From Sphingomicrobium flavum (lineage in GTDB: Bacteria > Pseudomonadota > Alphaproteobacteria > Sphingomonadales > Sphingomonadaceae): a stretch of DNA of 64,000 bases. Positions 17,404 to 26,415 of this stretch are shown piece by piece (positions within the stretch are counted from its first letter, which is position 1; each line of letters starts with the position of its first letter). The position numbers and the translations under genes are program-made. The stretch covers positions 1,922,001 through 1,986,000 of the forward strand of contig NZ_CP102630.1 of assembly GCF_024721605.1 (NCBI RefSeq). The letters run 5' to 3'. Below the pieces are notes generated by a model, which was given only the letters and a program-made list of their open reading frames with translations, made no database searches and was not told where the DNA came from.

Positions 17404-17823
17404 ATGCAGGACAAGTGGGAAAATCTGTCGGAAGACCAGCGCGGCACCGTAATCCAGCTGGCGCGCTACGCCATCGCCGGCATGATCATCACCATCCTGT
17501 TTGCCTTTGCCTATTGGGCGCTGGCCACCTGGGGCGGGGTCGACCCCAACCTCTCGCTCGCCATCGTCTTCGTGATCTTTTCGGCGATCAGCTTCGTCGT
17601 CCATGGCCGCTTCAGCTTCGCCGGGCATGGCGGGCGCGACAGGCCCGTCCAGCGCGGCACCAAATTCTTCATCGTCAATATTGCCGGCTTCCTGCTCAAC
17701 CAGTTCTGGGTCTGGCTGCTGGTCAAGGAAATGGGCGGCGCCAACTGGTGGCCCACCGTCCCCTTCGTCCTCGTCACACCCTGGGTAACCTTCGCGCTCC
17801 ACCGCCGCTTCGTCTATAATTAG
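17404..17823 (+). CDS. GtrA family membrane protein
   Basis: The product is 139 aa from ATG 17404 with four transmembrane helices in the GtrA/DPMS pattern; 'QLARYAIAGMIITILFAFAY' and the terminal 'FALHRRFVYN' are typical. GtrA proteins are thought to help flip polyprenyl-phosphate sugars for surface glycosylation, which fits the neighbouring GT-C-like and GT87-like genes. A longer open frame upstream overlaps the divergent gene and is rejected. The stop overlaps the convergent cfa stop by 4 bp. Confidence 0.88.
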   Translation: MQDKWENLSEDQRGTVIQLARYAIAGMIITILFAFAYWALATWGGVDPNLSLAIVFVIFSAISFVVHGRFSFAGHGGRDRPVQRGTKFFIVNIAGFLLNQFWVWLLVKEMGGANWWPTVPFVLVTPWVTFALHRRFVYN

Positions 17824-19040
17824 ACCATGGCGCGGTACCGCGCCTCAGTCTCCAGCATATAATCGCGCGTGATCGGCAGCGCGCGGCGGTCGCGGATATA
17901 TTGGACCTGGTAGTTGCAGGCAGCGCCATACTCGAACATCACGATCCCGCCGGCCAGGTAGAAGGTCCACATCCGGTAGAAGCGCTCGTCATAGAGCGCG
18001 ACGATCTCGGCCTTCTTCGCCTCCACATTCTGCAGCCAGGAGCGCAGCGTATGCGCATAATGCAGCCGCAGCGTCTCGACATCGCTGGCGATCAACCGGT
18101 GCGGCTCGGACGCCGCGCACATCTGGCTGAGGCTGGGGATATGATAGCCGGGGAAGATCCATTTGTCGGTGAAGGGGTCGGGCGCGCCCGCCCCGCCCAA
18201 CTTGCCGATTGTGTGCAGCAGCATCACCCCGTCAGGCTTCATCAGCCTTTTCACCGCCGCGTAAAATTCGTCATAATGCGCAGCGCCGACATGTTCGAAC
18301 ATGCCGACCGACACGATGCGGTCGAACTGGCCTTCCAGCTTGCGATAATCGATCAGCTGGAATTGCACCTTGTCGGCCACGCCCTCGCGCTCGGCCCAGG
18401 CGCGGGCATATTTCAATTGTTCCTCGGACAAAGTGATGCCCGTCACCCGGCATCCCGACACGCGGTGGATGTAAAGCGCCAGCCCGCCCCAGCCCGATCC
18501 GATGTCAAGCACATGATCGCCCTCGCGAAGATAGAGCTTTGCCGCGATATGCGCGAGCTTGTCTCGTTGCGAGGCCGCCAGATCCTTGTCGTCGCCGGTG
18601 AAATAGCTGCAGCTATATTGGCGGTTGGGGTCAAGGAAGAGGTCGTACAACTCATCCGACAGGTCGTAATGATGCGCGACATTATCCTTGGACTTCACCG
18701 GATTGTTGCGCCGCATCCAGCGCTTGACCCCTGTGATCTTGCCCTTCTTGAAGAAGCGCTTCTTGCCCCCTCCCTCTTCCCAGCGGTTCGACTTCTGCAT
18801 GATTTCCAGAAGATCGAGGATGGTCCCGTCCTCAATGACGATCCGCCCGTCCATGAAGGCTTCGCCCAGCATCAGCCTGGGGTTGCGCGCCAGGTCGAAG
18901 GGCACCTTCTTGTCGGTAAAGCGGATGGCCAGTTCCCTGCCTCCACCTGTGCCCACCACTTCCTCGCGTCCGTCGGCCATGATGAGCTTGAGCCGCGCGT
19001 CCTTGAGCAACCCGTGAGCGAGCTTGCCGATCAATGACAT
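17820..19040 (-). CDS. cfa: Cyclopropane-fatty-acyl-phospholipid synthase
   Basis: This SAM-dependent enzyme adds a methylene bridge to unsaturated acyl chains of membrane lipids. The 406 aa protein has the SAM motif 'VLDIGSGWGGLALYIH' near residue 180, 'ITLSEEQLKYARAWAERE', 'DRIVSVGMFEHVG' and 'KWIFPGYHIPSLSQM', all Cfa/mycolic acid synthase signatures. Start is ATG 19040, preceded by GGGGAGG; an extension to 19061 is possible but lacks support. Confidence 0.93.
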   Translation of the reverse strand: MSLIGKLAHGLLKDARLKLIMADGREEVVGTGGGRELAIRFTDKKVPFDLARNPRLMLGEAFMDGRIVIEDGTILDLLEIMQKSNRWEEGGGKKRFFKKGKITGVKRWMRRNNPVKSKDNVAHHYDLSDELYDLFLDPNRQYSCSYFTGDDKDLAASQRDKLAHIAAKLYLREGDHVLDIGSGWGGLALYIHRVSGCRVTGITLSEEQLKYARAWAEREGVADKVQFQLIDYRKLEGQFDRIVSVGMFEHVGAAHYDEFYAAVKRLMKPDGVMLLHTIGKLGGAGAPDPFTDKWIFPGYHIPSLSQMCAASEPHRLIASDVETLRLHYAHTLRSWLQNVEAKKAEIVALYDERFYRMWTFYLAGGIVMFEYGAACNYQVQYIRDRRALPITRDYMLETEARYRAMV

Positions 19041-19118
19041 GAAACCTCCCCTGCTGGTCATTCCCTACTGGCCTCAAGGCGCGCGCCATGCAAGATGATG
19101 GGCTCAAGGGGGACCGGA

Positions 19119-20315
19119 ATGCTGCACGCCAAAAGGGGGATTTCACCGCTCGCTGTCCTGATGCTCGCCATCGGGCTGCTCATCGCCTTCCTGCTGCTGT
19201 GGAAAGATATCCGCGCCGCCGAAGCCTTTTCAGGGCTGCGCATCAACAAGATGACGATCTGGGGGCGCGATTTCGTCAACCTGTGGTCGGGCGGGCGCAT
19301 CATGCTCGATGGCCAGACCGACATCCTCTACAACTTGAAGGACTATATCGCCTGGCAGCAGGCCAATGTGGATCCCGCGCTCGACCAACACAATTACAGC
19401 TATCCGCCCACCAGCCTGCTTTACGCCTGGCTGTTCGGCCTCCTTTCCTATCCGGTCGCGCTGGCCTTGTGGCTGGTCGCCTCGGCCGCAGCCTTCATAG
19501 CGGCGGCGCGGCCTTGGCTGGCGGATGCGGGTATTGGCAAATGGGCTGCGCTTTTCCTGCCGACCACCGCCCTGTGCCTGTGGGCGGGTCATTACGGCCT
19601 CTTCTTCGGCGCGCTATGGCTGGTCGCCTGGCGGCAGATCGATCGCAACCCGGCATTGTCGGGCATCGCCACCGGGCTGATGATCATCAAGCCGCACCTT
19701 GCGCTGCTGATGCCGCTCCTCTTCGTGCTGCGCGGGGCCTGGCGCGCCTTTGCCTTCGCCGCGCTGACGGTCGGCCTGCTCGTCGGCCTGTCGATCGCGC
19801 TGTTCGGCGCCGATCTTTGGAACACCTATCTCACCGCCACCAGTGGCACCCAGCTTGGCCTGGTCGACAATACGGGGACCTATTTCGCCCTGATGATGCC
19901 GTCCACGGTCACGACCGCCTTCTTCTACGGGGCGCCGCCCTGGCTGGCTTGGGGGCTGCAGGTGGTAACCGGCTTGATCGCGCTCGGCCTGCTGATCATC
20001 GCCCCGCCGCGCGATGCCGAAGCGCAGGGCCTGCTCGCCGCCATCGCGACCTTCCTCATCCTGCCCTACGGCTTTAACTATGACCTGACGGTGGTGGGGC
20101 TGGCAGCCTTGCTGGTGATGAACCATGCGATCCGAGCGCGCGACTGGCTGCGCTTCACTATCGCCGCGCTGGCGACCATCCTGCCGCCCGCTATGCTCTT
20201 CATCGGCCGGTGGGATTTCCGCCCCGCCCCGATCATCCTGCTAATGCTGTTCATCGCCGCCTGGAGCCGCCCATTGGTGCTGACGGGCAAAAGACGTTAT
20301 GGGTTGAGCCGCTAG
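19119..20315 (+). CDS. GT87/DUF2029-family membrane glycosyltransferase-like protein
   Basis: This is a hydrophobic protein of about 398 aa with ten or so helices. After the first helix comes 'WGRDFVNLWSGGRIMLDGQ', a DUF2029/GT87 hallmark with a conserved aspartate, and later 'KPHLALLMPL' and 'LPYGFNYDLTVVGLA'. Family members include polyprenol-phosphate-mannose-dependent mannosyltransferases; the substrate here is unknown. The start at 19119 has GGGGGA upstream; an alternative ATG lies at 19095. It is divergent from cfa. Confidence 0.82.
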   Translation: MLHAKRGISPLAVLMLAIGLLIAFLLLWKDIRAAEAFSGLRINKMTIWGRDFVNLWSGGRIMLDGQTDILYNLKDYIAWQQANVDPALDQHNYSYPPTSLLYAWLFGLLSYPVALALWLVASAAAFIAAARPWLADAGIGKWAALFLPTTALCLWAGHYGLFFGALWLVAWRQIDRNPALSGIATGLMIIKPHLALLMPLLFVLRGAWRAFAFAALTVGLLVGLSIALFGADLWNTYLTATSGTQLGLVDNTGTYFALMMPSTVTTAFFYGAPPWLAWGLQVVTGLIALGLLIIAPPRDAEAQGLLAAIATFLILPYGFNYDLTVVGLAALLVMNHAIRARDWLRFTIAALATILPPAMLFIGRWDFRPAPIILLMLFIAAWSRPLVLTGKRRYGLSR

Positions 20316-20333
20316 CATTTCGGGGGAGATGTC

Positions 20334-21533
20334 ATCCAACAGGGCGAACAATCCAGCGTTGCTCCCGTCACTTCCGCAGAGCGGATCGGCGAACTGGACG
20401 TCCTGCGCGGCTTTGCGCTGCTTGGCGTCTTTATCGTACATTTCGTTGGCGCGGCCTATTGGGAGCTACCGCTCGATCCGGCGATCAAACAGGCATGGGG
20501 CGCCGAGCCAATACAAAAGGCGGTCCTGCTGTTCTCGGATATCTTCTTCCTCAACAAGGCCAACACCTTGTTCGCCACCCTGTTCGGCATGGGCTTCTGG
20601 ATCATGCTGGAGCGGTTGAAAGCCCGAGGCGAGCACTTCGAACAGCTCTACCTTCGGCGGCTGATCGTGCTGCTGGCGATCGGCGCGATCAACATCTTCC
20701 TGATCTTTCCGGGCGACGTGCTGCACGAATATGCGATGATTGCATTCATCCTGTTCGCGCTACGCGGTCTCAGCCCCAAGGCAATGCTGTTGCTCGGCCT
20801 GTTGCTTGGCCTTCTTGCCCGGCCACTGGTCGAATGGTGGCTTCACTCGATGGGCGTATCGACCAGCGCCTTTGGCACCGTGCAGAAGGAAGCTTTTGCC
20901 GCCGGCGGATACTGGAACTGGGTGAAGATGACGGCCATCGCCCATGTTGATCGCGATATCCTGCATGGCGGCCTTGCGGCCTGGGCGCTCTACATTCTCG
21001 GCCGCTTCCTTCTGGGTGCGTTCATTATTCGCAAGGGTTGGATCCAGAATAGCGCCGATCACCTGCCGACGATTCGGCGCCTATTTCTCATCGCCCTACC
21101 ATTGGGCCTTTTAATCGAGCTCTACACCACCATGCTGTGGCTGGATTATCTGCCCGGACCGCAATGGTGGGCCGAGGCGACGCATCTGGTCGGTGCGCCG
21201 CTAACCGCGTTCGGATACGCCCTTGGCTTGATCCTGCTGTTCCATCGCCACCGCGATTTCGCGGCCCGCACGTTAGCCCCGGTCGGCCGCGTGGCGCTGA
21301 CCGCTTATGTCGCGCACGCCGCTTTGTTCACCCTGCTCTTCATGCCGTTCGGTTTCGACCTGCTGGGCCGCATCAATCCCGCCCTCGCCCTTGCCATCGC
21401 CATCGGCATTTATGCGCTGATCACCTTGGCCGCGGCAGCATGGCTGCACCGCTATCGCTACGGCCCGCTGGAATATCTCTGGCGTTGGGGTACCTATGGA
21501 AAGCGCCCTGCTCTGCGACGTCAGCCTGACTGA
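20334..21533 (+). CDS. DUF418 family membrane protein with unresolved start codon
   Basis: The frame encodes an intact DUF418/YeiB-type membrane protein: N-terminal '[21 protein letters not shown]', about eight helices, and the C-terminal '[18 protein letters not shown]'. No ATG, GTG or TTG precedes this N-terminus in frame back to a TAG at 20313; the first is TTG 20568, which would remove the first helix and signature. A strong Shine-Dalgarno (GGGGGAG) precedes ATG 20329, but that ATG is in another frame. Either translation begins at a non-standard codon such as ATC 20334, or a one-base indel lies between 20329 and about 20380. The coordinate given is a best guess. Confidence 0.7.
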   Translation: MQQGEQSSVAPVTSAERIGELDVLRGFALLGVFIVHFVGAAYWELPLDPAIKQAWGAEPIQKAVLLFSDIFFLNKANTLFATLFGMGFWIMLERLKARGEHFEQLYLRRLIVLLAIGAINIFLIFPGDVLHEYAMIAFILFALRGLSPKAMLLLGLLLGLLARPLVEWWLHSMGVSTSAFGTVQKEAFAAGGYWNWVKMTAIAHVDRDILHGGLAAWALYILGRFLLGAFIIRKGWIQNSADHLPTIRRLFLIALPLGLLIELYTTMLWLDYLPGPQWWAEATHLVGAPLTAFGYALGLILLFHRHRDFAARTLAPVGRVALTAYVAHAALFTLLFMPFGFDLLGRINPALALAIAIGIYALITLAAAAWLHRYRYGPLEYLWRWGTYGKRPALRRQPD

Positions 21534-22717
21534 CCGGCGGCTTCGCGGTCCCGCTGGGCGCGCGATTTCTTCTCGGCCGCCGTCTTCAGCTGGCCGCAGG
21601 CGGCATCGATATCGCGCCCGCGGGGCGTGCGCACCGGGGCGGAGATGCCGCCTTCGAAGACGATATTGCTGAACGCGCGGATCCGCTCGGGCGTGCTGCA
21701 TTCGTAAATGCTGCCTTCCCACGGATTGAAGGGGATGAGGTTCACCTTGGCGGGCAGCTTGTAGGCCTTGAGCAAGCGCACCAGCTCATGCGCGTCGGCG
21801 TCGCTATCATTCTTGTCCTTCAGCATCACATATTCAAAAGTGATGCGCCGCGCATTGTTGGCGCCGGGATAAGCCGCGCAAGCCTCGAGCAGTTCCTCGA
21901 TCCCATATTTACGGTTCAAGGGCACGATCTCGTCGCGAATTTCCTTGGTCACCGCATGTAAGGACACGGCAAGGTTCACGCCGATTTCGTCGCCGCACCG
22001 CTCGATCATCGGCACCACGCCCGAGGTCGACAGCGTGATGCGCCGCTTGGACAGGCCCAGCCCCTCGCCATCCATCACGATGTGGAGCGCCTTCGACACA
22101 TGGTCGAAATTATAGAGCGGCTCGCCCATTCCCATCATCACGATATTGGTGAGCATGCGCCCTTCGGGGCGGCTCGGCCATTCGCCCAGCGCATCGCGCG
22201 CCAGCATGACCTGCCCGACAATCTCATAGGGCTCCAGGTTGCGCACCAGCTTCATCGTGCCGGTGTGGCAGAAGGTGCAATTCAAGGTGCAGCCCACCTG
22301 GCTCGATACGCACAGCGTCCCGCGATCGGCGTCGGGGATGAAGACCATCTCGAAATCATGGCCGTCGGCGGTGCGCAGCAGCCATTTGCGCGTGCCATCG
22401 GTCGACACCTGCGCTTCGACGACCTCGGGCCGCTCGATGGTGAAATGCTCTTCCAGCCAGGGCCGCTGCGCCTTGGCGATATCGGTCATCTCGTCAAATC
22501 GCGTGGCGCCGCGATTATAGATCCAGTGCCAGATCTGTTTGGAGCGAAGCTTGGCCTGCTTTTCCGCCATGCCGGCCTCGATCAGCAATTCGCGCATCTC
22601 GACCTTCGAAAGGCCGACAAGATTGCGCTTGCCGTCGGCGCGCACCAGCGGCGCCCGCGCGGTCGGCACGGGGTCCACATTGCCCGGAATCGGCATCAGG
22701 GGGGTATCTGCGCTCAT
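21521..22717 (-). CDS. rlmN: 23S rRNA (adenine2503-C2)/tRNA (adenine37-C2) methyltransferase
   Basis: RlmN is a radical-SAM methyltransferase modifying A2503 of 23S rRNA and A37 of some tRNAs. The 398 aa protein has the 4Fe-4S motif CxxxCxxC in '[14 protein letters not shown]'. It also has '[16 protein letters not shown]', 'NLAVSLHA' and a C-terminal '[20 protein letters not shown]' containing the methyl-carrying cysteine. The 3' end overlaps the convergent DUF418 gene by 13 bp. Confidence 0.96.
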   Translation of the reverse strand: MSADTPLMPIPGNVDPVPTARAPLVRADGKRNLVGLSKVEMRELLIEAGMAEKQAKLRSKQIWHWIYNRGATRFDEMTDIAKAQRPWLEEHFTIERPEVVEAQVSTDGTRKWLLRTADGHDFEMVFIPDADRGTLCVSSQVGCTLNCTFCHTGTMKLVRNLEPYEIVGQVMLARDALGEWPSRPEGRMLTNIVMMGMGEPLYNFDHVSKALHIVMDGEGLGLSKRRITLSTSGVVPMIERCGDEIGVNLAVSLHAVTKEIRDEIVPLNRKYGIEELLEACAAYPGANNARRITFEYVMLKDKNDSDADAHELVRLLKAYKLPAKVNLIPFNPWEGSIYECSTPERIRAFSNIVFEGGISAPVRTPRGRDIDAACGQLKTAAEKKSRAQRDREAAGQSG

Positions 22718-22738
22718 GATGTGGCGGCCAGATAGGGG

Positions 22739-23203
22739 CTAAGCGCCCTTATTGCCAGCCTTTTTCGCCGCACAGGCCGCCGCCGCGTCGATCGCGGTCT
22801 GCACCCCGTCGATGGGATAATAGTCGGTGAAACGCCGCCCGGCGCGGTCGGTCGCGGTGACGCGCAGGCGGCTGCCGGTGCGCAATGCGGCGATGATGGC
22901 CTGCTCGTTGCCCTGGCTCCACGCCTGCCGGCCTTGGCCCGCCAGGAGGAAAGGCTGCCCATCGACCGCGATCATCACCGTGGCGCCCTCGCGCATCACG
23001 CGGCGCAGATTGGCGAACATCTCGATGCGGCCATCGGGGCGGAAACTGAAGGCGATACGCGGCTGCTCGGCTGCATCCTTCAGTTCGCGCCAGGCGCGCC
23101 CGCGCGCTTCACAATGGCTCGGCAGCTCGAACGCCGCCCAGCGCCCCTCCGCGCTCACGGGCGTCGGCTGCAGCGCCAGCAACAGCGCTGCGCCGATCAT
23201 CAA
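22739..23203 (-). CDS. Exported protein, possibly IalB-like
   Basis: This 154 aa protein starts with a short hydrophobic signal ('MIGAALLLALQPTPVSAEG') and would be periplasmic. The pattern of a small beta domain ending 'YYPIDGVQTAIDAAAAC' resembles invasion-associated locus B proteins of alphaproteobacteria, but the match is weak. Its ATG overlaps the end of the prepilin peptidase gene by 4 bp, so it is likely expressed with the pilus locus. Function unknown. Confidence 0.6.
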   Translation of the reverse strand: MMIGAALLLALQPTPVSAEGRWAAFELPSHCEARGRAWRELKDAAEQPRIAFSFRPDGRIEMFANLRRVMREGATVMIAVDGQPFLLAGQGRQAWSQGNEQAIIAALRTGSRLRVTATDRAGRRFTDYYPIDGVQTAIDAAAACAAKKAGNKGA

Positions 23204-23691
23204 ATCAGGTCTCGCACATAGGCCGCCATGCCGACCGCGCCTGCCGCGATGGCGATGCCGTAGGGCATGCCGCTACCCTTGCGGATCACCCCGATCGCAC
23301 CTTCCTTGGCGCTGCCGACGATCATGCGGATCGACAGGACGATAATGGTCAGCACGCCCCCGCCAAGCACCACCGCGATGATCATGTGCAGCGCACCCAT
23401 GGCGGAAAACCAGAAGCCCGCCGCGCCCAGCAGCTTCACATCACCGCCGCCCATCCAGCCCATCGAATGCAGCTGCGCCCCGGCGAACAGGATCGCCAGC
23501 AGCACCGCAACATTCTGCCAGATGGCCAACTCGATCCCGCTCATGAAGGCGACGACGATGCCCAGCAGCAGCAACCCGCCCGTCAGCAGGTTGCTGATGG
23601 TCAGCTTCCAGCCGTCCTGCAGGGCCGCCAGCACCAGTATTGCAACGAAGCCATAAAAGGCCCATTCGGGCGCACTTTCGATCAGGTTCAA
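23200..23691 (-). CDS. cpaA: Prepilin peptidase CpaA/TadV (A24)
   Basis: This 163 aa integral membrane aspartyl protease would cleave the Flp prepilin and TadE-like pseudopilins. The catalytic aspartates are D26 ('LQDGWKLTISN') and D84 ('WMGGGDVKLL'), in the standard A24 arrangement, with about five helices around them. Start is TTG at 23691, overlapping the stop of the upstream gene (TTGA). That upstream gene is a paralogue that aligns without gaps at both active-site positions but lacks both aspartates. Confidence 0.9.
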   Translation of the reverse strand: MNLIESAPEWAFYGFVAILVLAALQDGWKLTISNLLTGGLLLLGIVVAFMSGIELAIWQNVAVLLAILFAGAQLHSMGWMGGGDVKLLGAAGFWFSAMGALHMIIAVVLGGGVLTIIVLSIRMIVGSAKEGAIGVIRKGSGMPYGIAIAAGAVGMAAYVRDLI

Positions 23692-24155
23692 CCCATTCCC
23701 CCCTGGAATAACACTGCGTAAAGCGCCCCGGCCAGGATGGCGGGACCGAAGGACACCCGCGCATCATTATCCTTCGCGCCCGCCATGCGATGCCACAGGA
23801 TGGCGACGACCGCCAGCACGCCGCCCGCGATCAAGGTCGTGATGACGAAGGGCAGCAGTGCTTCCCAGCCGATCAGGAAAGCGGTGGCGGGCAGCAATTT
23901 GGCCGCGCCCCCGCCCATCGCCTTCATCGCGAAGAGGATGGCGGTCAGCACCAGCATCCCCACCCCGATGGCTGCATTCAGCCATAATTCGTCGGTGCGC
24001 CCGGCGATCACCGCGGCAACAATTCCTCCGCCCACCAGCAGCAGCGCGAACTGGTTATCGATACGATTGGTGAAAAGGTTCATCACCGCCGCCGCGCCAA
24101 GGAAAATCCACAGGACCAGGGCGGCGACCGGATGGGCTTCGGCGAGGATCGGCAT
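23688..24155 (-). CDS. Catalytically dead prepilin-peptidase paralogue
   Basis: This 155 aa membrane protein has the length and helix pattern of a CpaA/TadV peptidase and shares 'MGGG-x-x-KLL' at residues 80-87. The two catalytic aspartates are replaced by N26 ('VMNLFTNRIDN') and A84 ('GGGAAKLL'), at exactly the residue numbers of D26 and D84 in the adjacent active copy. It is translationally coupled to that copy (TTGA overlap) and to the TPR gene upstream. A role as inactive partner, chaperone or regulator of the peptidase is possible. The intact reading frame argues against simple decay. Confidence 0.82.
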   Translation of the reverse strand: MPILAEAHPVAALVLWIFLGAAAVMNLFTNRIDNQFALLLVGGGIVAAVIAGRTDELWLNAAIGVGMLVLTAILFAMKAMGGGAAKLLPATAFLIGWEALLPFVITTLIAGGVLAVVAILWHRMAGAKDNDARVSFGPAILAGALYAVLFQGGMG

Positions 24156-24982
24156 CAGTCACCCGCAACGGCATCGCGGTTGCGCGCCGCCTTTTCATAA
24201 TAGACGCTGGATGCGTGGATGGCCTGGGTAAAGGCCGCCACCGCGCGCCCCTTGTCCCCCTGCGCGGCGGCGACGACACCGGCATCGTTGAGCCGCTGTG
24301 CGAATTCGTCATCGCCCTCGCCGCTGCGCCGCGCCGGCAGTTCGGCGCTGGTCGCCATGCGGGCGAGATCCAGATTGCGCTGCGCGACGGCAAGCTCGGG
24401 TGCCATCTGCACGGCGCGCTCCAATGGCGCGCGCGCTTCCGCCCAGCGGCCCTGGAGCAGGAGCGACCAGCCAAAATTGTTGAAGATCTTGGCTTCCTCG
24501 GGCGCCAGGTCGAGCGCCTGGCGATAGCTCGCCTCGGCCACGGAAAAATGCCCGAGCCGGTCTGCCGCCACGCCCAGCGCGTTGAGTACCTGCCAGCGCG
24601 GCCCCTCGAAGGCGGCTGCCCGGCGCAGCAGCACGAAAGCATCGTCCGCATGCCCCATCTGCAACGCCGCCATGCCGCCAATCTCCAGCATCGCGGGATC
24701 ATCCGGAACGCTCACCAGTTGCGCCTTGGCAAGATCCAGCGCCTGCCCATATTTTCCGTCGGTAAAGGCGATGGCGGCGAGCAGCCGGTTGACCGGCGCG
24801 CCCGTAGCGCCTGCCTGCACCGCCGAGCCCACCATCAGGCGGGCCTGTTCGACGCGCCCCTGGCGCAGCGCATGATCGGCTTCGGCAAGCCAGCGATCGC
24901 CGGCACTCATTTCCTGCGCCGGCGCCGCAGCATGCTCGATGCCGGCTGGCGCGGCCAATGCCAGCAGGGCGGTCGCGATCAT
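24155..24982 (-). CDS. Exported TPR protein of the Tad locus (TadD-like)
   Basis: The 275 aa sequence has an N-terminal hydrophobic signal and several tetratricopeptide repeats between about residues 28 and 205, for example 'GHFSVAEASYRQALDLAPEE' and 'GRWAEARAPLERAVQMAPEL'. TadD-type TPR proteins support pilus assembly, probably as pilotins or scaffolds of the secretin complex. It shares a single base with the pseudo-peptidase gene and overlaps the upstream TPR gene by 4 bp. Assignment to TadD is from context. Confidence 0.8.
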   Translation of the reverse strand: MIATALLALAAPAGIEHAAAPAQEMSAGDRWLAEADHALRQGRVEQARLMVGSAVQAGATGAPVNRLLAAIAFTDGKYGQALDLAKAQLVSVPDDPAMLEIGGMAALQMGHADDAFVLLRRAAAFEGPRWQVLNALGVAADRLGHFSVAEASYRQALDLAPEEAKIFNNFGWSLLLQGRWAEARAPLERAVQMAPELAVAQRNLDLARMATSAELPARRSGEGDDEFAQRLNDAGVVAAAQGDKGRAVAAFTQAIHASSVYYEKAARNRDAVAGD

Positions 24983-26391
24983 CCCTGCAGGCTTCTCCAG
25001 CTCGCAGCGTCGCGGCCGAGATGCAGCGTCATCTTGTCGACCGGCCCAACCTGGGAGGCGACCTTGATGCCCAGTCGCTTGACCAAAGCCTCGGCCTCGG
25101 CCCGCTTGCCCGAGGGATAGAGCAGGATCGAGCGATCGCGCTCCATCGGCGCAATGTCGAGTTCGGCCTGGCGATATCCCTGGGTGACCAGATAGGCCTG
25201 CGCGTTCTGTCCCACGGCGCCCGACGCGTCGACCAACAAGACCGGCGCCACGTCGAAACTGTTGCGGGTAAACTGCACTTCGCTCGGGCGCGCCTGTGCC
25301 TGGATCGGTCGGACGTTGGCTGGCACCTTAACCGGCGGTGCGGCCTCGGCCGAACGCCATTGCGGCGCGGCACTGGTGATCAAGGAAACCTCGCCGGCAT
25401 TGATACGCTCCACCCGCGGTCCTTCGTAACGCACTTCGGCGATCTCGATCCGCTCGGGCTTGGGGGCGGGCCTGGTGGGCAGCGGCGCGGCCATCGGTTG
25501 CGTTGCGGCGATGCGCGTCGGCGCACCCGCATTCTTCACTTCGACCGGCGCCTCGATTTCCATGAGGTTGAGATCGATGCGCGTCGCGGCGATCCGCGCA
25601 TCCGCCCCCCGACGCTCGACAGCGAGGTCACCGGGCAGAACAGGCCCCAATGGCGAAATGCCCACCATCTGGATGCGCATCGGCGCCGCGGTCAGCGGCG
25701 GTAGGTCGATCGCGCTCGGCAATAGCTTGGCCGGCGCGGCGAACTTGCCCGCATCGACCTGTTGCGGCGCGCGCGCGGCCTCGACCGCATCGAGCCGGGC
25801 GATCACCAGCGGGGGCAGCGGTTCGGGTTCGGGATCGGGCTGCGGCAAGGGCGCCTCGGCCATGCGCGGCACGGCGGGGGCGAGCTTGACGGTCACGCTG
25901 GAAGCGGGCTGCTGCACTTCTTCGGCATCGGCCACCACGGCCAGCTGCTGCTCGGCTACCTTCTGGCGATGCATCATGTCGGCGCGCGCCATCGCTTCGG
26001 CCTTGACCCGCGCGGCTTCCACCGGCTTGCCCTGCCGCGCCAGCGATACGGCAAGCCGCTCGTAGAGATCGGGCCGCTCGGGTGCCAGCGCCAGCGCCTG
26101 TTCGTAATAGCGCCCCGAAAGATCGGTACGGCCGATCTGATCATAGGCGTTAGCCATGGCGACATGGGCATCGGGATTGTTGGGATCGCTGCGCAGCGCC
26201 TTGCGATAGGCTTCCAGCGCGAGCCCCACATTGCCAAGCCGCATCTGGCCATGGCCCTCGGCGAGCCGCTCGTTACTGGGCAGGTTGCCAACTTGGAGGG
26301 GCGAGGCGATCTGGCGGATTTCGGGCATCGGCGTGGAACAGGCGGCCAGCGCTGCAATCAGTCCGATTGCCGTTGACGATTGATATTTCAT
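24979..26391 (-). CDS. TPR lipoprotein with LytR C-terminal-like domain
   Basis: This 470 aa protein begins with a lipoprotein signal ('IGLIAALAACST', lipobox LAAC). TPRs occupy about residues 35-140 ('DPNNPDAHVAMANAYDQIG'), followed by a long Pro/Ala-rich linker. The last 100 residues ('VLLVDASGAVGQNAQAYLVTQGY') resemble a LytR_C / SPOR-like domain. It probably sits at the outer membrane as a TadD-type component. The combination of TPR and LytR_C in a Tad locus is seen in sphingomonads as far as I recall, but its job is undefined. Confidence 0.8.
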   Translation of the reverse strand: MKYQSSTAIGLIAALAACSTPMPEIRQIASPLQVGNLPSNERLAEGHGQMRLGNVGLALEAYRKALRSDPNNPDAHVAMANAYDQIGRTDLSGRYYEQALALAPERPDLYERLAVSLARQGKPVEAARVKAEAMARADMMHRQKVAEQQLAVVADAEEVQQPASSVTVKLAPAVPRMAEAPLPQPDPEPEPLPPLVIARLDAVEAARAPQQVDAGKFAAPAKLLPSAIDLPPLTAAPMRIQMVGISPLGPVLPGDLAVERRGADARIAATRIDLNLMEIEAPVEVKNAGAPTRIAATQPMAAPLPTRPAPKPERIEIAEVRYEGPRVERINAGEVSLITSAAPQWRSAEAAPPVKVPANVRPIQAQARPSEVQFTRNSFDVAPVLLVDASGAVGQNAQAYLVTQGYRQAELDIAPMERDRSILLYPSGKRAEAEALVKRLGIKVASQVGPVDKMTLHLGRDAASWRSLQG

Positions 26392-26415
26392 GGTCTCGTC
26401 CCCCTTGTCCTTGCC

